Source: Acinetobacter harbinensis (GTDB taxonomy: Bacteria > Pseudomonadota > Gammaproteobacteria > Pseudomonadales > Moraxellaceae). From it: 38,196 nt of DNA. A model generated the notes under the pieces. The model ran no database searches. It saw only the letters and a list, made by a program, of their open reading frames with translations, and was not told where the DNA came from. Made by a program: the position numbers and the translations under genes. Shown piece after piece: positions 26,497 through 34,846 of the stretch; the stretch's first letter is position 1, and every line of letters begins with the position of its first letter. The DNA lies in NCBI RefSeq assembly GCF_000816495.1, contig NZ_JXBK01000001.1, positions 706,194 through 744,389 on the forward strand, given 5' to 3'.

Positions 26497-26573
26497 ACAA
26501 CAGGTTAGATTTGCAGCAGTGATCAGAAATATGCTAGCTTGAAAAGCCAATCTTTATCAAAGAAGCAGCGCAG

Positions 26574-26984
26574 ATGTCTGAAGAAAAGCGATATAGCGGC
26601 AGTTGTTTGTGTGGCGGTTTACGCTATGAAGTCCAAGGAGAAATTGGCGAGCTACTACAATGTCATTGTCAGCGCTGCCGTAAAGCCAATGGTACAGCTT
26701 TTGCCACCAATGCGCTCATTCAAAAAGCGGATTTTAAAATTCTGCAAGGCGCACATTTACTGAAAAAATTCCAATCGACTGCCACCGCGCAGCGCTGTTT
26801 TTGTGCGGACTGTGGTTCACCCATTATCAGTATTAAAAGCGACACACCCGAGCTGTATCGCTTAAGAATTGGCACTTTAGACACCCCGCTACAGCAAAAA
26901 CCGACAAAGCATATTTTTGTCGCCTATAAAGCGGAGTGGGATAATATTTGTGATGGCTTAGCGCAATATGATGAGCGACCATAA
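26574..26984 (+). CDS. GFA (CENP-V/GFA) family zinc protein
   Basis: The 136-residue protein belongs to the glutathione-dependent formaldehyde-activating enzyme-like family. It has the metal-binding cysteines GSCLCGGLRYEV, CHCQRCRKANG and CFCADCGSPI in standard order and spacing. Many family members have no proven formaldehyde activity, so the reaction here is unknown. It follows the flavoprotein by 77 bases with TATGCT near 26530 as a possible -10 element, but no matching -35, so an independent promoter is uncertain. It converges with a lipoprotein gene. Confidence 0.9.
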   Translation: MSEEKRYSGSCLCGGLRYEVQGEIGELLQCHCQRCRKANGTAFATNALIQKADFKILQGAHLLKKFQSTATAQRCFCADCGSPIISIKSDTPELYRLRIGTLDTPLQQKPTKHIFVAYKAEWDNICDGLAQYDERP

Positions 26985-27027
26985 GCCAGCAGTTGATCTA
27001 TTTATAAAAGCCTTCCGCCATAAGCGA

Positions 27028-27612
27028 TTATGAGGCGGACTGATGAGCTTGTGTTACTGAAGTTTGAGGATATTGCGCTTGCCAATGCTCAAGCTGTTCT
27101 TGCGCATGTAAAAACTCACCCAAACCGTGTAAACGTGGGTCAGATTCTTTAGTCAGTTTGGTTTTTGACTCTGTTGGCTGATCATAAAGCTGAGCTTGCG
27201 TTTGCCAGTATTCGGCCATCAAGCCTTGAATATAACGTCCTTGTTGTGTTTTTAAATCCAAGGCTTTGAGCATATTTAACGCAGACTGAATATTGTCGCG
27301 TTTACGGCTGGTAGAAAAAGTCTCGGTCAAGGTGCCATCCGCTTTCATCTTGCTCAGCTCATCTTCCATCTCATCACTCATTTGGCTAAAACGGCGGTCA
27401 AAATCGCTGAGTAGCGCAATATCACGTACATCCTCTGGGGTTTTTTCAAATACTTTTACCGGTTCGGTAATCAGCTCTTGCATGATTTTATCTTCGGGTT
27501 GAATCTTGTCATGCTCAGCGGCGCTATCTTTACTGTTGTTACAGGCACTGAGCAGCACAGCTGAACAGATTAAAACAGTACTGGCCAACGGTTTAACAGA
27601 CAGTTTAAACAT
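27028..27612 (-). CDS. Putative lipoprotein, function unknown
   Basis: The 194-residue product has a lipoprotein signal: MFKLSVKPLAS, a hydrophobic core and lipobox LLSAC with Cys24. The mature part is polar and helical, rich in Glu/Lys/Gln (DFDRRFSQMSDEMEDELSKM, then QSALNMLKALDLKTQQGRYI). I do not recognise a family. Two ATGs are adjacent (27615 and 27612); AAAGGA stands 6 bases before the second, which is preferred. It starts 16 bases after the upstream methyltransferase stop codon, so the pair is probably cotranscribed. Confidence 0.75.
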   Translation of the reverse strand: MFKLSVKPLASTVLICSAVLLSACNNSKDSAAEHDKIQPEDKIMQELITEPVKVFEKTPEDVRDIALLSDFDRRFSQMSDEMEDELSKMKADGTLTETFSTSRKRDNIQSALNMLKALDLKTQQGRYIQGLMAEYWQTQAQLYDQPTESKTKLTKESDPRLHGLGEFLHAQEQLEHWQAQYPQTSVTQAHQSAS

Positions 27613-27628
27613 CATATATCCTTTATTT

Positions 27629-28405
27629 TTAGTTAATTTTTTTAAAATCATAGGCAATGGTGATATAGGGAAAAGCAATTTCATCCTGCGGCTGCTTTTG
27701 CGTGTAAGCAAAAACCAGTTGTTCAAATTGCATCTTTAACTGTTGCTGTTGCGCTTTGGGCAAGGCAGCAATAAAACTGGTCGATAAGAGTCGCTTCGAC
27801 ACCACTTGTTCCACCGTGCCGATATGCTGCTGTGGAAACGTCTGCACATTCTCTAACTGAAACAGGCTTTGCTGTTGAAAAACATTTTGCCACTGCTGGG
27901 TATGATAACGTGGCGTATCGCCTTCTAAAGGCTGAATTAAATCATCCAATGCTTTCACCCAATCGACTTGTGTATCACGTTGATTCCAAATCAAACCCAA
28001 ATGTCCACTTGGTTTAAGCACACGATGCATCTGCGCCAAGCTGTCTATATTGGCAAACCAATGAAAAGCTTGCGCGCAAATCACCGCATCAGCAAAATGT
28101 GGAGATACAGGCAGTGCATCACTACAGGCTTGTAGGGTTTTAACCGTCGGATAGGCTTGATGGAGCTGCGCCAGCATGGCTTCAATCGGCTCAATCGCCA
28201 AAATATGCTCAGTGATGGCCTGTAAATAGGGCAAAAATTTACCTGTTCCTGCGCCTAAATCAATAACTTGTGAGCGCTCACTGAGTTGCAATTGCTGACG
28301 TAGCCAATCAATTACTTGCGGCGGGTAACTGGGACGAACAGATTGATACAGCTCAGCAGCTGAACTAAAACCAGTTTGTGCGGCAAGATGGAGTGATTGT
28401 GTCAT
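27629..28405 (-). CDS. Class I SAM-dependent methyltransferase
   Basis: The 258-residue cytoplasmic protein has the methyltransferase type 11 pattern. Motif I is VIDLGAGTGKFLPYL (about 47-61), then ILAIEPIEAML, a DALP motif (ACSDALPVSPHFADAVICAQ) and AFHWF. HWF is typical of the YcgJ/Tam-like group acting on small molecules. The N-terminal FSSAAELYQSVRPSYP also fits that group. Substrate is unknown. It is divergent from the alpha/beta-hydrolase gene across 122 bases that hold an inverted repeat (28461-28481), and it leads a two-gene unit with the lipoprotein gene. Confidence 0.85.
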   Translation of the reverse strand: MTQSLHLAAQTGFSSAAELYQSVRPSYPPQVIDWLRQQLQLSERSQVIDLGAGTGKFLPYLQAITEHILAIEPIEAMLAQLHQAYPTVKTLQACSDALPVSPHFADAVICAQAFHWFANIDSLAQMHRVLKPSGHLGLIWNQRDTQVDWVKALDDLIQPLEGDTPRYHTQQWQNVFQQQSLFQLENVQTFPQQHIGTVEQVVSKRLLSTSFIAALPKAQQQQLKMQFEQLVFAYTQKQPQDEIAFPYITIAYDFKKIN

Positions 28406-28460
28406 ATTTTGTGCTTCTTAATATTCTGAGCATCTATAAAATAACATACTCGCTTTTGGT

Positions 28461-28481
28461 AAATAGATAAGCTGTCTATTT
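28461..28481. promoter_or_regulatory. Inverted repeat in a divergent promoter region
   Basis: AAATAGA and TCTATTT form a perfect 7-bp inverted repeat around TAAGCTG. It lies midway between the divergent methyltransferase and alpha/beta-hydrolase starts. No transcript is expected to end here, so an operator is more likely than a terminator. No regulator is identified. Confidence 0.4.
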
Positions 28482-28527
28482 GTTTTATTGACCGTAAAAA
28501 TAAGGACCGATTTGCTTCGGTGTGGCA

Positions 28528-29802
28528 ATGAATAAACACATTATTTTTGAAGACGAACAAATTCGGGTGATATTTTTACAAGGTTCATCGGATGAACTGA
28601 TTTTTTCTTTTGGCGATTTAATTACCCGTGCCAAAGGGCTGTCCATCAATGCAGAAAAATCATTGCATAAATATGATTTTAATGTGATTGGTATTATGCC
28701 AAAGCAGAAATCGTGGTTTCCAGAGCATTCGCTACATGCCATGTTTGCAGCGATTGAAAGTGTAATTGCGCCGTTTAAAATCCGTATTGGCTATGGCGGT
28801 TCAATGGGCGGCTATGCAGCCATCAAGTATGCCAATCTATTGGATCTAAAACGTGTCGTGGCACTGGTACCGCAATATTCGATCAATCCGGATGAGGTAA
28901 CTGATTCACGCTATAACATGTTTTTTAATGCAGAATTAAATGCCAATATGCAGATTCAGCCGCACGATGTTGCGCTCGAACGTGAATATATCGTGATCTA
29001 TGATCCTTATTGCGCAGAAGATCGGGTGCACTATGTAAAACTACAGCAGGTGCTGCCTAAAATTCAGACGTTAACGCTCCCGTTTACCGGTCATGATGCC
29101 ATTGCGGTGTTGGCCAGTTCAGCGTTGTTGCATGATTTGTTGGTGCGCCAATTTGATGCGCCTTATTTTTATCAAAAAATTCGACAGGTTAAAAAGCGTA
29201 GTAAATTTTATTATCGTAAAGTGATTGAAAGTGCTTTGCCGCACCATCGACAGGCGTTGGTCAATATCTTCAAAAATAATGATTTACAACTCGATCAGCA
29301 GTTCTTTGATGCGAAATTAAAGCAAAACCTGCTGCGTGAATTGCTCAGCAGTCAGCAAGTCCGTGAGCAGGATTTACTGAAACTGGGCATTCAGTTCAAT
29401 CTGCCGGCACAGCAAAACCGCAGTCTGTTGATGGACTATTTTGGTCATGCTTTGGTTTTTAATCTGATTAGCCAAAAAATTGAAAGTTATAGCGGCAGCG
29501 CAATTGCCTTAAATCATAAATTTTTGATTCCAATTTTCGCCAAAGACAGCGGTCTATTGCAGATTCATTTAAATGATGAGCCGTATGTGGTGGCGATGAA
29601 TGATCGATATATGATGAAGTTATTTAAACCACAACAGCCTTTAAGCACCGGTATGCATCCGATTGTGATTAAAAAATATGAGCAGTTTTATTTGCTCAGT
29701 TATAAGCAATTTAACTTAAGCAACCATGAAAATGGTGGCCATGATTTTATTGAAGACAGCTCAGAAACGGCACAATTTACTGCTCAATCTGAACAGCGTT
29801 AA
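28528..29802 (+). CDS. Alpha/beta-hydrolase-like protein with unknown C-terminal region
   Basis: I do not recognise an exact family for this 424-residue soluble protein. The N-terminal ~195 residues fit an alpha/beta-hydrolase core. Nucleophile elbow GYGGSMGGYAA places Ser92 as nucleophile. An acidic residue lies in YDPYCAED and a His in FTGHDAIAVL. The remaining ~225 residues include a basic helical stretch (YFYQKIRQVKKRSKFYYRKV) and a C-terminal beta-rich part. The ATG at 28528 is chosen; an in-frame GTG two codons earlier is possible, and neither has a good Shine-Dalgarno. There is no signal peptide. Such GSMGGYAA proteins occur beside surface-polysaccharide genes in other bacteria, but no such genes are here. 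Confidence 0.65.
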   Translation: MNKHIIFEDEQIRVIFLQGSSDELIFSFGDLITRAKGLSINAEKSLHKYDFNVIGIMPKQKSWFPEHSLHAMFAAIESVIAPFKIRIGYGGSMGGYAAIKYANLLDLKRVVALVPQYSINPDEVTDSRYNMFFNAELNANMQIQPHDVALEREYIVIYDPYCAEDRVHYVKLQQVLPKIQTLTLPFTGHDAIAVLASSALLHDLLVRQFDAPYFYQKIRQVKKRSKFYYRKVIESALPHHRQALVNIFKNNDLQLDQQFFDAKLKQNLLRELLSSQQVREQDLLKLGIQFNLPAQQNRSLLMDYFGHALVFNLISQKIESYSGSAIALNHKFLIPIFAKDSGLLQIHLNDEPYVVAMNDRYMMKLFKPQQPLSTGMHPIVIKKYEQFYLLSYKQFNLSNHENGGHDFIEDSSETAQFTAQSEQR

Positions 29803-29953
29803 ACTACAACTGTGCTGGGCAAGTGCGGTTTTTTCTTGAGTGAAAGGGCGTTTATTTTTTGTACACTTGCTTTATATTTTATTTGCGCTAACATCAAGAG
29901 ATAGTCTGAATTTTAGGCTAACTATTGGAAAATAAAAAGAAAAGGTGCGCAGA

Positions 29954-30154
29954 ATGAAAAGTAATGTGATGCCGATGCTGTGGAGTTTAATCGTCATGTT
30001 TATGCTGGTTCTGATACTTCGCTTTGGTTCAGCTTTAGAGATGCGTTATTGGGTGATGGGCAGTGGACTGCTGTTGGTGATGATGCTAACGCTGTATGTG
30101 CTCTATCAAATTCGAAAGTCTATGCGGCAATATGTACGCGAACCCACTTTATAG
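29954..30154 (+). CDS. 66-residue membrane protein, function unknown
   Basis: Two hydrophobic helices, about residues 6-27 (MPMLWSLIVMFMLVLILRFG) and 33-53 (YWVMGSGLLLVMMLTLYVLY), are followed by a basic tail (QIRKSMRQYVREP). Positive charges at the C-terminal end suggest both termini lie in the cytoplasm. AGGTG stands 6-7 bases before the ATG at 29954; a GTG three codons upstream is less likely. The stop codon is inside the right arm of its own terminator hairpin. No family recognised. Confidence 0.6.
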   Translation: MKSNVMPMLWSLIVMFMLVLILRFGSALEMRYWVMGSGLLLVMMLTLYVLYQIRKSMRQYVREPTL

Positions 30155-30170
30155 TGGGTTGATTTATTTT
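30141..30170 (+). terminator. Terminator overlapping the end of the 66-residue ORF
   Basis: The 8-bp stem AACCCACT / AGTGGGTT (30141-30148 with 30153-30160) closes the loop TTAT and is followed by GATTTATTTT. The TAG stop codon (30152-30154) lies at the base of loop and right arm. Confidence 0.7.
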
Positions 30171-30264
30171 AACGGCATGCACCGGTGATAATCTACAGAT
30201 TAAGCTGTGAAAAACGCTCACGTATTGGTTATGCTAGCTTTAAATAAGCCAAGGATTGCCTGTC

Positions 30265-31221
30265 ATGAAAGCTGTATTTCTCGATTATGCCTCACTCGAT
30301 CAAAACGATTTAGATACCAGCGCATTAAGTAGCGCATTTACTGAATTACAACTTTTTGCCAGTACCGACGCCAGTGAAGTACTGGCGCGTGTACGCGACG
30401 CCGATGTGATTATCAGCAATAAGGTCGTCATTGATGCGGCGATCATGCAGCACTGCGCAAAATTAAAACTCATTTTAATCTCAGCCACCGGCACCAATAA
30501 TATTGATTTAGAGCAAGCGCGCCAACAGGGCATCGTGGTGTGTAATTGTCAGGGCTATGGTACATCTTCGGTGGCACAGCATACTTTGGCTTTAATGTTG
30601 GCCTTGGCCACCTCACTGATGCAATATGATCAAGCCGTGCGCCAAGGCAACTGGAATACTGCTACACAATTTTGTTTGCTAGATTTTCCCATTGTCGATT
30701 TAAGCGGTAAAACCTTGGGCATTATTGGTTATGGCGAACTGGGTAAAGCCGTGGCTAAGTTGGCGCAAGCTTTTGGTATGCAGGTACTGATTGCGGCTTT
30801 ACCGCATCGACCGAGTGTGGATGCAAGTCGTATAGCTTTGGCTGATTTATTACCACAAGTAGATTTCTTAACTTTGCACTGTCCTTTAACGGAACAGACG
30901 CAAGATTTAATCGCTGAACAAGAATTGGCTTTAATGAAAAATAGTGCATTTTTAATTAACTGCGCCCGTGGCGGTTTGGTGAATGAGCAAGCACTGGCAA
31001 CGGCACTACGCCAAGGCATGATTGCCGGTGCAGCAACCGATGTGCTGACCGTTGAACCCCCTAAAAATGGCAATGTGTTGTTGAGTGCTGATATTCCAAA
31101 TTTAATTATTACTCCGCACAGCGCTTGGGGCAGTCGTGATTCTCGTCAACGGATGCTCCAACAACTGCTTGAAAATGTGATGGCCTTTCAGGCAGGCAAG
31201 CCAATTCGACAGGTCAATTAA
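30265..31221 (+). CDS. D-2-hydroxyacid dehydrogenase (glycerate dehydrogenase-like)
   Basis: The 318-residue NAD(P)-dependent oxidoreductase acts on D-2-hydroxyacids such as D-glycerate, hydroxypyruvate or glyoxylate; the exact substrate is unknown. The catalytic domain carries SATGTNNIDLEQA. The nucleotide-binding domain has GIIGYGELGKAVAKLAQAFG. The catalytic Arg is in INCARGGLVNE, Glu in DVLTVEPP and His in TPHSAWGS, matching the Arg-Glu-His triad. It resembles HprA-type enzymes. The ATG at 30265 has AAGGA 9 bases upstream. It stands alone behind the terminator of the small membrane gene. Confidence 0.92.
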   Translation: MKAVFLDYASLDQNDLDTSALSSAFTELQLFASTDASEVLARVRDADVIISNKVVIDAAIMQHCAKLKLILISATGTNNIDLEQARQQGIVVCNCQGYGTSSVAQHTLALMLALATSLMQYDQAVRQGNWNTATQFCLLDFPIVDLSGKTLGIIGYGELGKAVAKLAQAFGMQVLIAALPHRPSVDASRIALADLLPQVDFLTLHCPLTEQTQDLIAEQELALMKNSAFLINCARGGLVNEQALATALRQGMIAGAATDVLTVEPPKNGNVLLSADIPNLIITPHSAWGSRDSRQRMLQQLLENVMAFQAGKPIRQVN

Positions 31222-31260
31222 ACGCGCAGTAGACAAGCTGTTCAAGCCACAGCTTACAAA

Positions 31261-31761
31261 CTATAAATCGATACTGGTGGGTGGCTGTGCAGCTGGCAGT
31301 TGATTTGCAGGGGCTTGTGGGGGAGTGGGCGCACGAAAGTCGCTCGATGACTGACTTAAAGGACGCGACTCAATAGGAGCAGGGGGCTGATTCGGACTAC
31401 CGACTAAACCCTCTTTGGTTTGATTGATTTTTTGGTTGACTGTGGCTGCGGCTTGTTGTGACTTTTCTTTGGCTATCACTGAAGTTTCACTGGCAAACTC
31501 TTTACTTTCTTGCCATGCCGTAGCGACTTTCGGTTGTACCTTTGCGACACCTTTTTGCGCCGCTTGATCGACAATTTCCGCCGTATTGTGCGCTGCTGCT
31601 TGTGCTTTATAACGTAGTACTTTAAAAATGTTGGGATTATCGCCATAAGCTGGTGCTATGTGTGTTGCAGGCGTGGTTTCTGTGGCGAATGCACTTTGGA
31701 TAAAAAGACCTGTCGAGGTTAAAAGCACAGTGCTGAATAGAGCTGTTTTTATCATTTTCAT
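31261..31761 (-). CDS. Secreted Ala/Lys- and Pro-rich protein, function unknown
   Basis: The 166-residue product starts with a clear signal peptide (MKMIKTALFSTVLLTSTGLF, likely cleaved after AFA before TETTP). The mature protein has a central amphipathic helical stretch rich in Ala, Lys and Gln (about 55-120), reminiscent of YtxH/apolipoprotein-like helices. A C-terminal Pro-rich tail follows (RAPTPPQAPANQLPAAQPP). The start at 31761 has AAGGA 11 bases upstream; a longer frame would bury the signal. No family recognised; an envelope-associated structural protein is possible. Confidence 0.7.
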   Translation of the reverse strand: MKMIKTALFSTVLLTSTGLFIQSAFATETTPATHIAPAYGDNPNIFKVLRYKAQAAAHNTAEIVDQAAQKGVAKVQPKVATAWQESKEFASETSVIAKEKSQQAAATVNQKINQTKEGLVGSPNQPPAPIESRPLSQSSSDFRAPTPPQAPANQLPAAQPPTSIDL

Positions 31762-31916
31762 CTGAATATTATTCCTTTTTACCATCGCTAATGAAGCATC
31801 AATGTTCTGGTTTGATTGTAAGCGTGAATGCAGCACTTCAAGCAAAATATGCTGAAATTGATACAGCCTTACAACACGCTTATACATTTACTCCTACACT
31901 GTGAATGAGCGTATAA

Positions 31917-31951
31917 AAAAGCCCGCATATTTATAAAAAAAGCGGGCTTTT
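31917..31951 (-). terminator. Terminator of lipoprotein gene
   Basis: AAAAGCCCGC (31917-31926) pairs perfectly with GCGGGCTTTT (31942-31951). The loop is 15 bases, and T residues follow on the minus strand. It lies 18 bases after the stop codon of the lipoprotein gene at 31970-32359 and separates it from the next minus-strand gene. Confidence 0.85.
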
Positions 31952-31969
31952 CCAATGAGATCAAAGGTC

Positions 31970-32359
31970 TTAGTCACATTGTGCTAAGGCATCTTTGGCA
32001 AAATAGCTACGTAGCATCAAGAAGTTTTTTTGTACATTGGCATCGTATAAATCAAATTTAGTGGCTTGGCTGCTGCCGTCTCGTGCAAAGGTCACTGCAC
32101 CGCCAGAAATAAGGGTTAGACCCTTAAATGACCATTGTTCAACAGATTTTCCTGAAGCCAGTTTGCCGGTAAATTCAATCACGCATTTATCGGTAAATTT
32201 GGTCAGACGTGCTTTATTTTCTGTAGTATCTGGATAGACCTCTAGATTTTTTACCTCTTGTAATACCCCGGCCTGAATTTGTGGGATTTTAGGTGCAGAG
32301 GTACATGCAGAGATAGAAAGGCAGGTCAATGCTGAAAGAAGAAGTGTTTTAAGTTTCAT
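31970..32359 (-). CDS. Small putative lipoprotein, function unknown
   Basis: The 129-residue product has a lipoprotein signal: MKLKTLLLSALTCLSISAC, lipobox ISAC with Cys19. The mature part is mixed (LEVYPDTTENKARLTKFTDK, then CVIEFTGKLASGKSVEQWSF) and ends with Cys-Asp, so two or more cysteines could pair in the periplasm. No family recognised. The ATG at 32359 has GGA 5 bases upstream; an ATG three codons earlier lacks one. The gene is a single unit between the intergenic region after glyS and its terminator. Confidence 0.75.
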   Translation of the reverse strand: MKLKTLLLSALTCLSISACTSAPKIPQIQAGVLQEVKNLEVYPDTTENKARLTKFTDKCVIEFTGKLASGKSVEQWSFKGLTLISGGAVTFARDGSSQATKFDLYDANVQKNFLMLRSYFAKDALAQCD

Positions 32360-32437
32360 AGTATCCATTCTGTTTGGCTATTGTTGACTTTGAGTATATG
32401 GAATTGAAGAGTGATTGACTATAGTTTTACAGCTTAA

Positions 32438-32709
32438 CTATTTTTCTATGAAATAGCTTTCAACTGCCTTAAATAGATTTTCTTCATCAAGCAAGCCTCA
32501 TTGCATTAAAGGCGAATAAGTTAAAAGATAGTTGGCTTTAATAATATCTAAAAACTTTTTATCTAAAGAGAAATCACAGTTCTCGACCAGACCGAAATAT
32601 CATTCTATACATCTATTGAGTTCAATATAAAGTGTAAATTTTTAATAGCTTGGCGAAGACTTATTTCATTTGAACAGCATATTAAACAAGATTTATTAAT
32701 TTTTTTCAT
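32438..32709 (-). pseudogene. Remnant of a small gene (frameshift plus stop)
   Basis: Reading the minus strand from ATG at 32709 gives 34 residues (MKKINKSCLICCSNEISLRQ and on) before TAG at 32607-32605. A second frame becomes open at 32599 and reads as plausible protein: YFGLVENCDFSLDKKFLDII, then KANYLLTYSPLMQ. It hits TGA at 32502-32498 (32500-32498), continues GLLDEENLFKAVESYFIEK and ends at TAG 32440-32438. Together this suggests a former protein of about 90 residues, broken by one frameshift and one stop. No family recognised, and the ATG lacks a good Shine-Dalgarno. Chance open frames in AT-rich DNA remain possible. Confidence 0.4.
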
Positions 32710-32722
32710 ATTCGTTTCTAAT

Positions 32723-32752
32723 AAAAAACCCCACTATTTCTAGCAGGGTTTT
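32723..32752 (-). terminator. Terminator of glyQ-glyS
   Basis: On the minus strand AAAACCC pairs with GGGTTTT, and inside it CTA pairs with TAG around a GAAA tetraloop. T residues follow. It lies 25 bases after the glyS stop codon. Confidence 0.75.
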
Positions 32753-32776
32753 GCTTAATTTACAATTATTTAAGAC

Positions 32777-34846
32777 TTAATGCTGCAACACCGAAATATC
32801 TGCAACACTAATAAACAAACCACGCAATTGCGCAAGTAAGCGTAAACGGTTGGCTTTTAATTCCGCATCCTCTGCCATAACCATCACATTTTCAAAGAAC
32901 GCATCAATGGGTGCACGTAATGCAGCCAGCATCGACAACGCCTCTGTATAGTTTTTCGCATCAAGCAGCGGTTGAACCACAGGCGTGATTTTAGCCAGTT
33001 CAGCAAATAATGCTTTTTCAGCATCTTCCACTAAGCTTGCTTCAACGATCGTTCCTGTCGGTGCAGCTTCTTTGGCTAAAATATTCGCCACACGCTTATT
33101 GGCAGCAGCCAGTGCTGCCGCTTCAGGCAAGGCACGGAAGTGATTCACCGCAGTCACGCGCTTATCAAAATCAAGTGGAGATTTTGGCGACAAGGCTTGT
33201 ACCGCTTGAATGACATCTACCGCCACACCTTGGTCTTCATATTTAGCGCGGTAACGACCTTCAAGGAAATTGACTGCATCCGCTAAAGTTTTGGCATGAT
33301 CTGTTACCACATCGCCGTAGGCATTTAAGGCAAGCTGGATTAAATCTTCAATTGAAACATCCAGATTATTCTCCGTCACCAAACGTAAAATACCAATGGC
33401 AGAACGGCGCAGCGCAAACGGATCTTTAGAACCGGTCGGTGCTTGGCCAATACCAAAAATACCGGTCAAGGTATCTAAACGATCGGCAAGGGCAACGGTG
33501 GTACCAGTTTTGGTTTTAGGCAGTACATCACCAGCAAACTTTGGTAAATATTGTTCACCCAGTGCGTTGGCCACTTCATCATTTTCGCCTTCAATGCGGG
33601 CATAATACGTGCCTGCAATACCTTGAAGTTCTGGAAATTCACCGACCAATTCAGAGGTTAAGTCACATTTTGCAAGCAGTGCTGCTTTTTCAGCATCTTG
33701 TGCAGTTGCACCAGTGATTGCACTTAATGCCACAGCCAACTTAGCAATACGTTGTGATTTATCCCACAGCGTACCCAATTGTGCTTGGAACACCATGTTG
33801 GCCAATTTTTCTTTACGTGAGGCCAGCGGTTGTTTTTGATCTTGTAAGAAAAAGAATTCAGCGTCAGACAAACGTGGACGAACCACTTTCTCATTGCCTT
33901 CAATAATTTGAATCGGATCTTTTGACTCAATATTGGATACGGTAATGAAGTACGGTTGTAATTTATGTTCGCTATTGACCAAGCAGAAATATTTTTGATT
34001 GTCCTGCATGGTGGTAATCAAAGCTTCTTGCGGCACAGCTAAAAAGCGTTCTTCAAAACGAGCACGAAGGGCAACAGGCCATTCCACCAACGCAGTGACT
34101 TCATCACGTAGATCACTAGGAACAATGGCAATGGCATTGACTTCATCAGCCAGTGCTTTGACTTGCTGATCAATGATCGCTTGACGTTCTGCAAAATCAG
34201 CAATCACATAAGCGGCTTTTAACTTGGCTAAATATTCATCGGCATGCGCTAAAACAATCGCTTCAGGGGCATGGAAACGATGACCATAGCTGAGATTGCT
34301 AGACGGTGTATCTTGAATTGTGGCTTCAAGCACTGCATGGTCTTTGAGCAACACCACCCATTTCACTGGACGGACAAATTCAGTCCGGCTAGCCGCTGAA
34401 CGCATCCGTTTGGCAATCGGCAGATGATCCAGTGCTGCTTGTAAAATCTGCGGCAGTAACGTATCAAGGCTTTGACCTTGCACGTCTTTTAAATAGCAGA
34501 CTTTTTCAACTTTACCGGCTTTAAATATGGTGACTTGGTCAGCCGTGATGCCTTGACCGCGCATAAAGCCTTCAAGCGCACGGGTAGGTTGACCTTCTGC
34601 ATCATACGCCGCTTGTAGCGCAGGGCCATCAAAGCGTTTTTGTGTGTCTGGCTGTGCAGCATCGACATCGACAATTTTTAATGCCAAGCGACGTGGTGCG
34701 GCATAAGCTTCGATTGAGTCAAAAGCCAAACCTGCCTCTTTTAAGCCTTTTACTGTTTCAGCTTGTAGTGCATCACGAAGTTTTTTAAGACTTTTTGGCG
34801 GTAATTCTTCACAGCCCAATTCAAACAATACGGTATGTTTAGACAT
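32777..34846 (-). CDS. glyS: Glycyl-tRNA synthetase beta subunit
   Basis: This is the tRNA-recognition subunit of the bacterial heterotetrameric glycyl-tRNA synthetase. It is 689 residues, standard length. The N-terminus has [19 protein letters not shown]. Other family segments are [58 protein letters not shown], and a C-terminal anticodon-binding-like domain with [19 protein letters not shown]. Its ATG shares one base with the glyQ stop codon (TAATG), giving translational coupling, which suits a 1:1 subunit ratio. It ends at the terminator at 32723-32752. Confidence 0.97.
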   Translation of the reverse strand: MSKHTVLFELGCEELPPKSLKKLRDALQAETVKGLKEAGLAFDSIEAYAAPRRLALKIVDVDAAQPDTQKRFDGPALQAAYDAEGQPTRALEGFMRGQGITADQVTIFKAGKVEKVCYLKDVQGQSLDTLLPQILQAALDHLPIAKRMRSAASRTEFVRPVKWVVLLKDHAVLEATIQDTPSSNLSYGHRFHAPEAIVLAHADEYLAKLKAAYVIADFAERQAIIDQQVKALADEVNAIAIVPSDLRDEVTALVEWPVALRARFEERFLAVPQEALITTMQDNQKYFCLVNSEHKLQPYFITVSNIESKDPIQIIEGNEKVVRPRLSDAEFFFLQDQKQPLASRKEKLANMVFQAQLGTLWDKSQRIAKLAVALSAITGATAQDAEKAALLAKCDLTSELVGEFPELQGIAGTYYARIEGENDEVANALGEQYLPKFAGDVLPKTKTGTTVALADRLDTLTGIFGIGQAPTGSKDPFALRRSAIGILRLVTENNLDVSIEDLIQLALNAYGDVVTDHAKTLADAVNFLEGRYRAKYEDQGVAVDVIQAVQALSPKSPLDFDKRVTAVNHFRALPEAAALAAANKRVANILAKEAAPTGTIVEASLVEDAEKALFAELAKITPVVQPLLDAKNYTEALSMLAALRAPIDAFFENVMVMAEDAELKANRLRLLAQLRGLFISVADISVLQH

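Larger units (their letters stand above)
32369..32776. other. AT-rich intergenic region with gene remnant and glyS terminator
   Basis: No intact gene is seen. The stretch contains the glyS terminator (32723-32752), a probable broken small minus-strand gene (32438-32709) and the upstream region of the lipoprotein gene. It is markedly more AT-rich than the flanking genes. Confidence 0.5.

Noticed and set aside
26530..26540. TATGCTAGCTT shared with 30230-30240 upstream of the dehydrogenase gene
   Set aside because: Both could be -10 elements, but neither has a -35 at proper spacing. An 11-base match between two AT-rich upstream regions can be chance.
27015..27038. Bulged hairpin CCGCCATAA / TTAT..GGCGG after the GFA gene
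   Set aside because: It overlaps the end of the convergent lipoprotein gene and has no T-run, so a terminator role is not supported.
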